Of a stretch of 64,000 bases of DNA, positions 37,101 through 43,422 are shown piece by piece. Every line of letters begins with the position of its first letter. The stretch's first letter is position 1. The notes below the pieces were generated by a model. That model was not told the origin of the DNA. It saw nothing but the letters and a program-made list of their open reading frames with translations, and made no database searches. This DNA is from Chaunax sp. Z400. Lineage: Eukaryota; Chordata; Actinopteri; Lophiiformes; Chaunacidae. The stretch covers positions 18,333,001 through 18,397,000 of the forward strand of contig CM075188.1 in assembly GCA_037577475.1 (NCBI GenBank), given 5' to 3'. The position numbers were made by a program, and so were the translations under genes.

Positions 37101-39369
37101 ATCAGATGCTGCTTAGGATGAGGTAATAAGAAAGCATATACTCTTTCTCTGTTATAAGTGAAAATGCAAACTTACATAAGGTTGGAATATTCCCATGTCA
37201 TGACCGTACAGCCCTATGAGGTCAGTCTAGCCGTCTTCTTCATTTATTGTTGTTTATTTGATTGACGCAAATGTTGGATATTGTTTATTAAAAAGGTCTG
37301 CGGCTTTTCAGGTAGGACCATTTTTTTCCCCAATTTTTGGAAAGATGATTTTAAAGGTTTTTCTGGGCCTGTGGGCCTGTATTGACGGCACAACTTGACT
37401 TTTTGCAGTAGTATGGGCATCAATTTTTGTCAAAAAATTTACAATTTTTATAACAAGATGAAGTGTTCTGTTTTTTTGTTTTTTGTTTTATCATCTCTGT
37501 AATACTTTTAACTTCATCAGGTAGTTCTGCACTTTTCGGGGGGGCACCTGTATTACTTTGTCTTTGCCAGTGAAATGCTTGCTGCCCAGTGACTCCTGCC
37601 TATGGGCCCCAATTAAGCCTTTGCTTAAGGAGCTCAAAGGAATTCCAGGTGCGTTAGCTGTCTCCTCTGTGTTGTGCGGCTGTGATTGTGTGTGCGGTCC
37701 AGTGCAGCTGGAAACACGTATTTACTTGAAGACGGCAAAGGGAAGAAGAGAGCTGACCTCCCTTATCTCTTCTCTGACGTCTTGTTTGATCGGCCGGTTT
37801 GGGTTCAGCGCCATGTCAAGGAGGGACTGAGAGAAGGTGATTAAAAACCAATCCTTTCCTTTTAGGCCCAGGTATCATCAGGTCCGAGTGAATGCAGTGC
37901 ATTTTGAAACTCAAGTGTGTTTGTTTTGTGTGCTTATCCAAGAGTTCAGCATTAGTTAACTTGGTCCACACACCTGTGCCTGATTTAGCAGAGGGGAGGG
38001 GATGCTCTGAGAGATTAAGACAGGATCTCAGTTTAAACCAGACCTGTCAACCTCACATCCCCAGGCCCAGTTGCTCTACAAGATTGATTGCCACTTACCC
38101 TCAGCACTGGGCTTTGACTGCAAAAGGTGAGTCTCCTAAAACTTGAGACCCCTGACTTAATTTGATTTACATCATGTCATATGTCATAAGTAGAATGGGA
38201 ACGGCGACTATTACGTCTTGTCTGTCTTCTCCACTATTTCATCGGAATCATGTACAAACTGTTGTAGTTCTTCCCACAGGTAAATCCATCAGGCTGAGAG
38301 CTAAGTCCATATCCAGCCCTCATCTTTATAACCCCGCTCTAAAACGTATGGTGCTTCAAAGGCATAAACAATACTTGTCAGTAAAACCCTGTGCTACTTA
38401 GCCCAACAAGAGTCTCTTGAAAGGATTTTCCCTGCAATTTTCTTTTTGTTTAGTCTGCCCTTTGGCTGACCCCAAAGCTTTGACCTGTTCAGACCTACGT
38501 ATGTCTTTTCCCAGGTTCGTCTGCTCCGTCCCATGCATCTGTTTTCTAAATAAGAGGTTTGAGTGCGTGGGCTGATTCATTGCTCTGTCATTGACATGCT
38601 GTTTGAGCCGTCGACATCTCCACTCTCCCTCGGCCCACGTCTCTCAGGGCCCAGTTTTTTATAGCGTGACAATCCAGATTTAGTGACAAATCAAGCAGCC
38701 AGCATGCTGAGGAAAGGCCTTTCTGTTTGTTACATTATTAGATCGGCTTTCAGAGAAGGAAACGGCAGAATATTCGAACATTTAGAGTCTCCATCCGCCC
38801 TGTGACCCTGGCAGTCATGAGATATAAAACGTTTCCTCGTGAATGATGACAGGTTGAGACAGGAACCAAAACCTCTTCCCCAGTCTTTCTAGTGACCATG
38901 CTGTGAGCTGCTGCTTGATTCTCAGTAGAAAATTGTAAGAGCAGTAGTAGCCTCAACCCCGTCACCTAAATTCTTCCACTGAAATCTTTCTGTTGCCACT
39001 TTTTCCATAGCAGCCACTCTTTCTTTCCACACAGAAGTGTCCATCTCCCATATTAAGAGGATTCAAGGTTTTTTTTCTATCGCACGGCACATTTCTGGCC
39101 CCACTGTCTTCTCTTTCCTCTCCCTCTCATCTTTTTCTCTGCTCTGTTCACCGTCTCATCTGCATTGGCTACTTGTCCAGCATGGCCATGCAGTTTCACA
39201 GTCTAATTACAGGTCAATTAAAGGCTTTGTGGCTCAGCCCTCCTTCTGCCAGGGCTTCGGCCATTGCAGGCTTAGGGGACTCAGAGTGAGAGTGAATGAG
39301 ATATCATTTCATGTGGAGATCAGCCGAGAGAAAAACTTGAAAGAGGGGATTGGAGGGAAAAGGCTCCCT

Positions 39370-39448
<79 letters not shown>

Positions 39449-40831
39449 GGGCCAGAGTTCTCCACCCTCACCAACCCACACAACACCCAGCATCTTAAAG
39501 AAGGGGCCTCTGGGATAGAGGCCAGAGGATTATAGGAATATTCATGACCAGATAAAGGGGTGAGCGGTTGAATGACTGTGTTTTGGGGCTCATCTCTTAG
39601 GTAAACATGGTCCTAAATGGAGTTTTAGATCGTTACTCCCATTGCTGCTCAGTAAGGAACAGGCCATGGTGACTCTGTCCACTGTTTTTTTGTTGCATTT
39701 CCACTGAACTGTGAAAAGAAAGCCTTGTTTGTGGCCTTTTCTTCTACTTGCTGCTTTTGGTGGCAAACAGATGGTGCTGGGGGGAAATAAATATCTGTTT
39801 CTCACAGTTTTTATCCACAGAATATTGGCTTTTCTGAAAGAGGCCATTTACATACCTCAGTGGCCTTTTGGGCACCTAAAAGCTGCTGAGGGCTCATTTT
39901 AAAATCATTAAATATTCCACTGTAAGGGAATGATTGATGTTCATGCTGCCTTCTCGCTAAAACGTCATTGTGGAACTCTAATTGCACAGGTAGCCAAACT
40001 GTTTGAAATTTTTTTCCTGGACAACCCCGCATTTTCTTGTCGTGTTGGCACTTTTGAATGCAGCCTGAGGTTTTAGCATCTGACATGTTGTACAGAGTGT
40101 AAAGCCTTCTGAGGCAAATGTGTGACTTGTGATTGTGGGCTCTGTAAAAAAAATCTACCTCACTTTACAAAAGCTGCTCAGTAAAACCACAGGTCTGCGC
40201 TCCACCGAAGGTCTAGATCCTTGTAAAAGTGGGGGATCAAACCTGTGTCTTTTCTTATCAGAAACCCTCTAATCGAACGCGAGACCACTGCTGCCTCTAG
40301 TGATTTAGCAGAGCCCGACAGCTGGCAGGATTCTTAGTGTTTGACTTGTATTAAACGGTCTGCATCTGAAGCACCCTGGCTCCACAACGCACCTAATCAT
40401 CAGCCACATCTAAACACAGTTAGATACTTTGAAGCTTGAGCCAGGGGTTTTCCCCATGTTTTGATGCTCTGACAGTCAGTACCCTCCTTTCCTCACACCG
40501 ACTAGAACCTCATCCCCTCATTCATCACGTCTTTTTCTTCGGGCCGGACAGATGTTGGTAATCCTGCTCTGATTGGCTTGGATTGAGTTGTGTTGTACAG
40601 GGCACACAGCCCACACGCCTGAACTCTCAGTTGCCTTTGAGCCTTGCCCTGCGGTGGGATGTGTGTTGGAATGGCATACCGCAGTGTTACATTTCATTCA
40701 ACCTCACACCTGCTGCAGTGACTTGTCAGCATGCCTCTCGACAGGCCCCCTTAATGCCTCCATTAGGTGTTGTAATCTCCACCTAACGCCTTGCCATTTT
40801 GCCTGAGTGTGTTAAGAGTATCAAAGGCTGC

Positions 40832-40874
<43 letters not shown>

Positions 40875-43422
40875 TTCATTTTTGCCATCTGCCAGCAGTG
40901 AATGTGTAGAAGGTGAAAAAAGGTGGAGGTGACATGAGTGTACAGCTCTTGCTGGTTTTCAGGATGCTGGGGTAGTTGGCTCGGTGCGTCTCTCAGGCCA
41001 AACTCGGTTAATTTTTCTCAGTCTGCCTACCTGTATGTGTGTGTATCCAGCACTTCTCAGCTCTTCAAGTGTTGCAAGACATTTGAGGGGGTGTGCCTGC
41101 ACCTCTCACGACTATGTGCTTTTCATCCATCAGGAAACGGATATCTCGGCAGCAGGGCTCTCATGAAAGGGGGTTGCACACATGCCTCTGAGTACCATAT
41201 TTAGTTTCACTCCAAAGCACGCACAGTTATCACCTTTGTGCTGACCTGAAATGGACACTGAGGACACTGTTGCTTAGAGGTCCAAAACCTGTAATTTATC
41301 ACCCTTTAAATCTGTGTTTTCATTGGGCCTACTCGTAGAAAAACAATCGACAATAGGTCGCCTCGTGTGGCTGATCAAATCAGAGCAGTGCTAGACTAGT
41401 TTGTTCTTCAGAGTCGGTGTTTGAGTTTGTGCTTGGGGGGGATATCCAGACAGATTAGTGAGGTTGACAAGGAAGCTGGAGGTACAGCTGGCATTGGGAG
41501 CCACAGCTTCCTTTCCGCTGTGTCGCCCCACAGACTTCCTTCAGCCACTGTTTAATCAGTGATTAAGACGGCTTTAGATTGCTCGCTCATCTCGTGTGAC
41601 AGTACATGTCGGGTGGAAGGATTGCTCGTTTTATGCAGTCTGTGGACAATAGGAGTGTAATCATGAAAAGAGATGGCTGACCTTTTCCAGTAGATCCCCC
41701 CCTTTCATGTGAAATGTTGTTGTTATGGTATCCCCTCCTGTCCATTAGCAATGTGCCCGTGAGGTACATACCATGAACAGGGGAGCTTTGATGTGGTCTA
41801 TGATAACTGAGAGAGGGTGCACATCCTTTACCATCAGATGTGTGATGGGGGTCTGCCTTGAGGTTTGGCTGTCACTGTCAGAGGGGACCATCTGGTGCGG
41901 GAATTTCCACCTGCACAATTGAGTTAGGGATAGGAAAATTTTTTAATTGTCATCATGTTTAAAGAGCAGATTTATGACTTGCTGTCCTTTTGTTGTAGCC
42001 AAGCCTTTAGTACCTCTAGTTCTTCAGCACTAACGGGCTTTATTATGTGTGAGTGACTTGCTGCATCAGAAAATCAAATATTTTCACACAGCTGGTCATT
42101 AAGACTCACTCTGAAGAAAACTTCTCATGCTTAAAAAATCATTTGAAATATTTATTTATTTATTAACATTTATTTATTTACCCTGCCATTTATTTTCTTA
42201 ATGGTCAATTACTCATATGATCTATATAATGTTAGGAAATTGTTTCCATGAGCCTAATTTGGTGTCTTCAGATGTGTTGCAGTGTCAGAACAGTCCAAAC
42301 TTTATAGACACGCATCTTATAAGAGCTGCAACTAATGATTATTTTTCATGGCTGATATATCCAAAGATTGTTTTCTCAGTAAATTCGAAAATATTTTAGT
42401 CTAATTAAAAATCAGAAAATGTTTTTTAAATCTTTTTAAAGGCCCATTGCAGTTTCCCAGAGGCTGAGCTGACGTCTTCAAATATCTTGTTTTGTACAAC
42501 CAACACAGTCCAAACCCTAAATGGATTTACAATGACTTAAAACATAGAAGTTGCAAATCCTCACATTCAGCTTTTATATAAAAAAAATGATAAAAATAGT
42601 TAGTCATTTAGTAGTGAAATTGATATGTTTTCAATTTAGCTAACAATATTTGTTTTTGCTCTACAGTTAACGATCCAAGTAGAAAAGCAGCAAATCTTCA
42701 CATTTATAAGGCTGCAACTAGTGAATTGTTTTACCTAATTATTATTAAAATTGTGTCCAAGTTTCTGTTGATCAATTAATCAATTATTATGCACTGCCAC
42801 AAACAAAGTGAGGAGGGGGGTATAGGAATGGTGTCCAGCCACCTTTCCATGTTTAGTTTCCGAGCATAAACTTTGTCTTGAAACTTTCTACAAACAAGAA
42901 ACTGAAGTGGTGCCTTCTGCTATTTAGGAGCTTTTATTTATAGTTTTTTTTAAATTATTCCTTGGTTACAAGTTGAATTTAGGCTCTGTCTGTGAGTGGG
43001 ATTCTCAGATGAGGGTTTCTAGAGCATAACTTAAAAATGTTCATATTTTTTCACCAGATTTTATGTACACATCTCCAATGTACTGCCGAGCCACCTTCTG
43101 ATATTTTGGGAATTTTAAGCATTTAATTTTATTTCTCTTTTTATTTTGAAAATTGAACCTTTTCTCAGATATGCAATTAAAAAGAACCATAATTAAGAGG
43201 GACAACTTCAATAACTTCTTCAATGAAATGCACCCATGGGCTGCTGGGTATTTCATGCTCGTTTGACATTGCTTGTGTACTTGATTGGTGTCAGTATTTT
43301 CATATTCTATTTATCAGGGGTTTGACTAACCAATCAACTTTGGGTGCTTTTCTGCAGAGAAAGTTCGTGAGATCCAGGAAAAACTTGAAGCCTTCATAGA
43401 AGCTCTTCACAAGGAAAAATAA
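10129..43422 (+). CDS. opa1: OPA1 mitochondrial dynamin-like GTPase, complete gene (30 coding exons)
   Basis: OPA1 is a GTPase of the mitochondrial inner membrane and intermembrane space. It drives inner-membrane fusion and maintains cristae; OMA1 and YME1L cut it into short forms. The exons (annotated in groups below) keep phase throughout and give 1036 aa with exons 4, 4b and 5b, 984 aa without 5b, close to the human range (960-1015). Order: targeting sequence (1-88), transmembrane helix (about 98-114), S1 region (213/214), optional S2 exon (233-284), coiled coil (285-337), GTPase domain with GDQSAGKT (371-378), DLPG (474-477) and TKVD (543-546), stalk and paddle, C-terminal helical effector region. 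The ATG at 10129 has A at -3 and begins MLRVG, as I recall for fish OPA1. Nothing suggests a broken gene. Unusual: two GC-AG introns, a 14.8-kb last coding intron and a lengthened exon 5b. Confidence 0.97.
10158..11374 (+). other. opa1 intron 1 (1217 bp)
   Basis: Contains a dispersed repeat at about 10838-11000 (annotated separately). The rest is AT-rich with no recognisable element. Confidence 0.85.
10838..11000. repeat. dispersed fish repeat of the GGAGGT-ended type
   Basis: The segment runs from CCTGGATCTGTTCTTTATCC through CCCATGCCCCATCTTTCTAC, GTGGAAATCCTTCCAGTAGT and TTTTGAGTAATCC to CTCCTTAGTGGAGGT. From memory this word order is that of a very common non-coding repeat of fish genomes. 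A related copy appears at 51.7-52.15 kb. Confidence 0.6.
11375..11699 (+). CDS. opa1: opa1 exon 2: targeting sequence, MPP site and inner-membrane helix
   Basis: Acceptor CATCACAG ends at 11374. A second AG at 11386 would remove four codons, but the upstream site keeps IACR-NLV, as in fish OPA1. The exon encodes residues 10-118. The first ~85 residues are Arg-rich with almost no acid residues, a mitochondrial presequence. RN-FW at 87-90 corresponds to the human matrix-processing cleavage site. LLKLRYILLGSAVGGGYTA (98-116) is the inner-membrane helix that anchors the long form. Confidence 0.95.
11990..12086 (+). CDS. opa1: opa1 exon 3
   Basis: Acceptor ATCTTCAG ends at 11989 and donor GTAAGT starts at 12087. 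Encodes TYDEWKDMLPDFSEYNWVIP then DFVWELSEHIDF (residues 119-150), the intermembrane-space segment following the membrane helix. It is well conserved with human (W-x2-x-PD, W-x-x-PD). Confidence 0.95.
12255..12362 (+). CDS. opa1: opa1 exon 4 (108 nt, alternatively spliced in human)
   Basis: Acceptor TTCACAG ends at 12254 and donor GTGAGT starts at 12363. Exactly 108 nt with the same phase at both ends, so it can be skipped in frame. Encodes DKLAKALPEMEEIAKLLPDL then DKIGENFTFLKSLLSS. The length equals human exon 4, the oldest of the three regulated OPA1 exons. Confidence 0.95.
12363..13682 (+). other. opa1 intron 4 (1320 bp), holds a candidate unannotated exon
   Basis: Mostly AT-rich. Between 13244 and 13303 there is an exon-like segment with good splice signals and an in-frame stop, described under findings. 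No transposon recognised. Confidence 0.8.
13244..13303 (+). other. candidate stop-containing (poison) exon in opa1 intron 4
   Basis: A pyrimidine-rich acceptor (CTCTAATTTTCTTTTTCAG, ends 13243) and a good donor (GAG then GTAAAG at 13304) bracket 60 nt. In the phase left by exon 4 it reads VQVQNFEFKIRYMIYSIK then TAA. Inclusion would end translation before the GTPase domain. This is an inference from splice signals only. Confidence 0.3.
13683..13736 (+). CDS. opa1: opa1 exon 4b (54 nt, alternatively spliced)
   Basis: Acceptor TTCGCAG ends at 13682 and donor GTGTGT starts at 13737. 54 nt, in-frame cassette, encoding VSLGSEVKGASGLHLLL. This matches human exon 4b in length and in the SEV-GAS-LLL pattern. 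The short hydrophobic end (LHLLL) lies just before the S1 region. The donor is non-optimal (GTGTGT), as expected for a regulated exon. Confidence 0.92.
14494..14530. repeat. (ATA)n/(TTA)n palindromic microsatellite
   Basis: GATAATAATAATAATAATTA turns into ATTATTATTATTG, making a short self-complementary repeat. Confidence 0.85.
14792..15145. mobile_element. non-autonomous hAT-like element (354 bp)
   Basis: Left end TAGGACTGAACAAT and right end ATTGTTCAGCCCTA are inverted repeats matching at 13 of 14 positions. The TAGGGCTGAAC-type terminus is familiar from fish hAT miniature elements. No coding capacity. Flanking 8-bp direct duplications are not clear (TTTGATGG versus TTTTGACT), so the copy is old or the boundaries are off by a base. 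Confidence 0.7.
16023..16105 (+). CDS. opa1: opa1 exon 5: S1 cleavage region; GC donor
   Basis: Acceptor CTGTTAG ends at 16022. Encodes EHPGDPSLKATDSSVAATQD then GSDKQYKK (residues 205-232). SLK-ATD at 211-216 aligns with the human S1 site FR-ATD cut by OMA1 on loss of membrane potential. The exon ends AAG followed by GCAAGT, a GC donor. No GT donor near it keeps the frame into exon 5b or exon 6. Confidence 0.95.
16106..17428 (+). other. opa1 intron 5 (about 1.3 kb, GC-AG)
   Basis: Begins GCAAGT. AT-rich in its first kilobase. The last ~350 bp before exon 5b are less AT-rich and, read on the - strand, contain a 63-codon frame at 17129-17320 with protein-like composition that I could not assign to a family. 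Confidence 0.8.
17429..17587 (+). CDS. opa1: opa1 exon 5b: optional S2 (YME1L-type) cleavage exon with proline-rich extension
   Basis: The acceptor is a tandem CAGCAG, so the exon starts at 17429 (adds Gln) or 17432; donor GTGAAA at 17588. It encodes GLLGELILIQQQIQRHEEEV, then RRAAAANNAR, then PPPPEPAPSPPPNPSPP and QEKRK. Human 5b is 37 codons and holds the S2 site at LQQQIQ; here the site is LIQQQIQ (240-246). The fish exon is 52-53 codons because a proline-rich tract replaces the human QYSTSYAQQ end. Both ends are phase 0, so it is an optional cassette. GC-rich compared with flanking introns. Confidence 0.93.
17588..19219 (+). other. opa1 intron 5b (1632 bp)
   Basis: AT-rich intronic sequence. 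No recognised gene, RNA or transposon. Confidence 0.8.
19220..19883 (+). CDS. opa1: opa1 exons 6-8: coiled coil before the GTPase domain
   Basis: Exons 19220-19273 (54 nt), 19484-19588 (105 nt) and 19797-19883 (87 nt), all phase 0. They encode SSDKERIDQLQEELLRTQ, then LKYQRMLERLEKENKELRKV and VLQKDDKGIHQRKVK, then KSLIDLYSEVLDILSDYDAN followed by YNTQDHLPR (residues 285-366). The first two form a heptad-like coiled coil rich in Leu, Glu and Lys. The third leads into the GTPase domain. Near identical to human OPA1. Confidence 0.96.
20223..22086 (+). CDS. opa1: opa1 exons 9-15: GTPase domain
   Basis: Exons 20223-20336, 20564-20644, 20741-20815, 20895-20966, 21281-21380, 21496-21626 and 22014-22086. 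G1 P-loop GDQSAGKTS at residues 371-379 and the switch I Thr in MMTRSPVK are in the first exon. G3 DLPG is in the fourth, and G4 TKVD in the sixth. Dynamin-type GTPase residues are intact, so hydrolysis should be normal. Introns are 80-390 bp. The segment from 20223 to 22086 is the best-conserved part of the gene. Confidence 0.97.
22353..23921 (+). CDS. opa1: opa1 exons 16-19: end of GTPase domain and start of stalk region
   Basis: Exons 22353-22425, 22520-22635, 23538-23602 and 23845-23921. They encode GSSGESIDSIKDYEEDFFQN, SQLL-R/DGMLKAHQVTTKN, then [20 protein letters not shown], then ASRFNLETEWKNNYPRLREL, then [20 protein letters not shown]. Exon 16 ends AG followed by GCAAGT, a second GC donor; the next exon completes the split Arg codon. 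All phases agree. Confidence 0.96.
22636..23537 (+). other. opa1 intron 17 (902 bp)
   Basis: Contains a complex, conserved-looking non-coding block at about 22740-23040 and a short TG repeat at 23035-23049. No transposon recognised. Confidence 0.7.
22740..23040. promoter_or_regulatory. candidate conserved non-coding block in opa1 intron 17
   Basis: High-complexity sequence between AT-rich flanks with GCAATTAGTCTA (22823 region) and GCAATTAGTCTAATC (22993 region), ATTTATGGC and ATCGATCCATATC. These resemble homeobox, HOX/CDX and Cut-type sites. Conservation cannot be tested here. Confidence 0.3.
23922..25133 (+). other. opa1 intron 19 (1212 bp)
   Basis: The first part is AT-rich. From about 24420 to 24920 the sequence is more complex and could be a non-coding regulatory block (see findings). 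No gene or transposon. Confidence 0.75.
25134..27599 (+). CDS. opa1: opa1 exons 20-25: stalk and membrane-binding paddle region
   Basis: Exons 25134-25299, 25686-25838, 26070-26178, 26768-26847, 27104-27244 and 27483-27599 (residues 692-947). Recognisable pieces are ESILQKKLWERVSTHVIENI, VAWETLQEEFARFMAEYKGK, TVIQHNALEDRSITDKPQWD, MVGPDWKQRWMNWKNRTPEQ, HIRNETKGELERLLKLHDDH and HCSLCKRGFYYYQRHFVDSE. This maps to the human stalk and the lipid-interacting paddle. The HC-x2-C pair (929, 932) is kept. Introns are 160-590 bp and unremarkable. Confidence 0.96.
27707..28590 (+). CDS. opa1: opa1 exons 26-27: C-terminal helical effector region
   Basis: Exons 27707-27800 and 28480-28590 encode LECNDVVLFWRIQRMLVITA, NTLRQQLTNTE, VRRLEKNVKEVLEDFGEDME, RKTQLITGRRVQLAEDL (residues 948-1015). 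This is the GED-like helical part that packs on the stalk in dynamin-family proteins. The donor at 28591 is GTAAGA and leads into the 14.8-kb last intron. Confidence 0.95.
27801..28479 (+). other. opa1 intron 26 (679 bp)
   Basis: AT-rich sequence without a recognisable element. The other opa1 introns over 300 bp not listed separately (19884-20222, 20967-21280, 21627-22013, 25300-25685, 26179-26767) are likewise plain. Confidence 0.75.
29340..29660. repeat. probable degenerate dispersed repeat
   Basis: Segments such as TATGCCCCCGCCAAACGGGG, TGTAACAGGGTATGGTCTAT and CTCAAAAACTGCAGTACAGA, repeated in theme by GTCAGTTTGTTCACATCCAC, have the look of an old non-coding fish repeat in two tandem-like parts. 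The family is not identified. Confidence 0.35.
29965..30026 (+). repeat. 3' end of a truncated fish retroelement with (TATCT)n tail
   Basis: TGAATTTCCCCACTGTGGGA then CTAATAAAGGGATATCTTAT and further TCTTA repeats. A hairpin-like CCCCACTGTGGG and a short-repeat tail are typical of CR1/L2/Rex-type LINE 3' ends in fish. Only the last ~60 bp is present. Confidence 0.6.
30453..30472. repeat. (CA)n microsatellite
   Basis: Dinucleotide run of about 20 bp. Confidence 0.9.
31512..31551. other. short perfect hairpin
   Basis: CAGTCTAG (31518-31525) and CTAGACTG (31532-31539) form an 8-bp perfect stem with a 6-nt loop. The outer CCATCAG (31514-31520) and CTGATGG (31544-31550) form a competing 7-bp stem. 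Too short for a microRNA precursor; no function is implied. Confidence 0.5.
31895..31965 (-). repeat. possible tRNA-derived relic (SINE head)
   Basis: On the - strand the sequence ends with GGTTCAATTCC, matching a pol III B box, preceded by a weak A-box-like TTTGGTGTTGAAC about 50 nt upstream. It does not fold into a convincing tRNA cloverleaf by eye. Confidence 0.3.
32082..32130 (+). repeat. possible terminal fragment of a hAT-type element
   Basis: TCTAGGGTTGAGCTATACGG followed by an A-rich run resembles from memory the TAGGGCTGGGCGATATGG terminus of fish hAT miniature elements. No matching right end found nearby. Confidence 0.35.
32527..32889 (-). pseudogene. hAT transposon relic: 5' terminus and BED-type zinc finger
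   Basis: Read on the - strand, the element begins TAGGGATGGGAATTGAGAAC at 32889, a hAT-like terminus. From the Met at 32694-32692 a frame reads NKQSKAWCDL, KDKNAGCNVC and SVRNMLKHLH, the W, C-x2-C and HL pattern of a BED zinc finger, ending at a stop at 32527-32529. The second zinc-binding His is not in its usual place and the catalytic domain is missing, so it is dead. Confidence 0.65.
33573..33589. repeat. (TA)n microsatellite
   Basis: Short TA dinucleotide run. Confidence 0.9.
33939..33954. repeat. (GT)n microsatellite
   Basis: Short GT dinucleotide run. Confidence 0.85.
34802..35033 (+). repeat. dispersed element, copy 1 (pair with 42811-43239)
   Basis: Shares in the same order and orientation with the second copy: AAACTTTCTACA, AAGTGGTGCCTT, TGCTATTTAGGA, TTATTTTGAAAATTGAAC, TTTTCTCAGATATGCAATTA, GGGACAACTT and CTTCAATGAAATGCACCC. 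It lacks an internal segment of roughly 180 bp present in copy 2. Confidence 0.8.
37560..38150. promoter_or_regulatory. candidate conserved non-coding block in opa1 last intron
   Basis: High-complexity sequence, less AT-rich than its flanks, with GGGCCCCAATTAAGCCTTTG, GAGCTCAAAGGAATTC and GGTGATTAAAAACCAAT. These resemble homeobox and TCF/LEF-type sites. No open frame with protein-like features. Conservation is inferred, not shown. Confidence 0.3.
38575..38770. promoter_or_regulatory. candidate conserved non-coding block in opa1 last intron
   Basis: Complex sequence with CTGTCATTGACATGCTG, TTATAGCGTGACAATCC and TTACATTATTAGATCGG. Not repeat-like and not coding. Confidence 0.28.
39180..39350. 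promoter_or_regulatory. candidate conserved non-coding block with clustered TAATTA/AGGTCA/CTTTGT cores
   Basis: At 39201-39230, GTCTAATTACAGGTCAATTA is followed at once by AAGGCTTTGTGGC. It packs a homeobox core, a nuclear-receptor half-site and a SOX/TCF-like core within 30 bp. Confidence 0.33.
39369..39445. repeat. (CT)n microsatellite
   Basis: About 77 bp of CT repeat with one TTT interruption. It creates the Ser-Leu-rich chance frames seen in this stretch. Confidence 0.95.
40222..40300 (-). repeat. possible tRNA-derived relic
   Basis: On the - strand, GCAGTGGTCTCGCG (A-box-like) is followed about 40 nt later by GGTTTGATCCC (B-box match). No convincing acceptor stem, so a SINE head or dead tRNA copy is more likely than a functional tRNA. 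Confidence 0.35.
40836..40869. repeat. poly(T) run of 34
   Basis: Uninterrupted T run. It could be the tail of a reversed retro-insertion, but no element was recognised beside it. Confidence 0.9.
42321..42790 (+). mobile_element. degenerate hAT-type miniature element(s) of the GAGCTGCAACTAA family
   Basis: Starts GAGCTGCAACTAATGATTA, continues ATTGCAGTTTCCCAGAGGCT, GACGTCTTCAAATATCTTGT and ACCAACACAGTCCAAACCCT. This is the layout of a very common fish repeat as I recall it. A second start-like GGCTGCAACTAGTGAATTG occurs near 42711 and the end is near GATCAATTAATCAATTATTA. It is probably one element plus a nested or tandem fragment. Confidence 0.65.
42811..43239 (+). repeat. dispersed element, copy 2 (pair with 34802-35033)
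   Basis: Aligns by eye with copy 1 over both ends and keeps an extra central segment (about 42950-43110). It ends about 120 bp before the last opa1 coding exon. No coding capacity or clear terminal repeats seen, so the family is unknown. Confidence 0.8.
43358..43422 (+). CDS. opa1: opa1 last coding exon and stop
   Basis: Acceptor TTTTCTGCAG ends at 43357. With the A left by exon 27 it reads KKVREIQEKLEAFIEALHKE and K, then TAA at 43420-43422. This C-terminal helix is nearly identical to human OPA1. It is isolated by the 14.8-kb intron. Confidence 0.96.

Larger units (their letters stand above)
28591..43357 (+). other. opa1 last coding intron, 14.8 kb
   Basis: GT-AG intron about six times longer than the next largest opa1 intron. 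It has no host gene I can recognise on either strand. It contains a retroelement tail (about 30.0 kb), a hAT BED-finger relic (32.5-32.9 kb), degenerate hAT-type repeats, two copies of one dispersed element (34.8 and 42.8 kb), simple repeats, and several complex blocks between 33.6 and 42 kb that look more like conserved regulatory DNA than repeat debris. Confidence 0.85.

Noticed and set aside
39037..39498. 153-codon + strand open frame
   Set aside because: Driven by the (CT)n microsatellite (Ser-Leu repeat); no domain, no homologue recognised.
40222..40300. Functional tRNA gene on the - strand
   Set aside because: Box A/B-like words exist but no acceptor or anticodon stem could be paired; treated as a relic.
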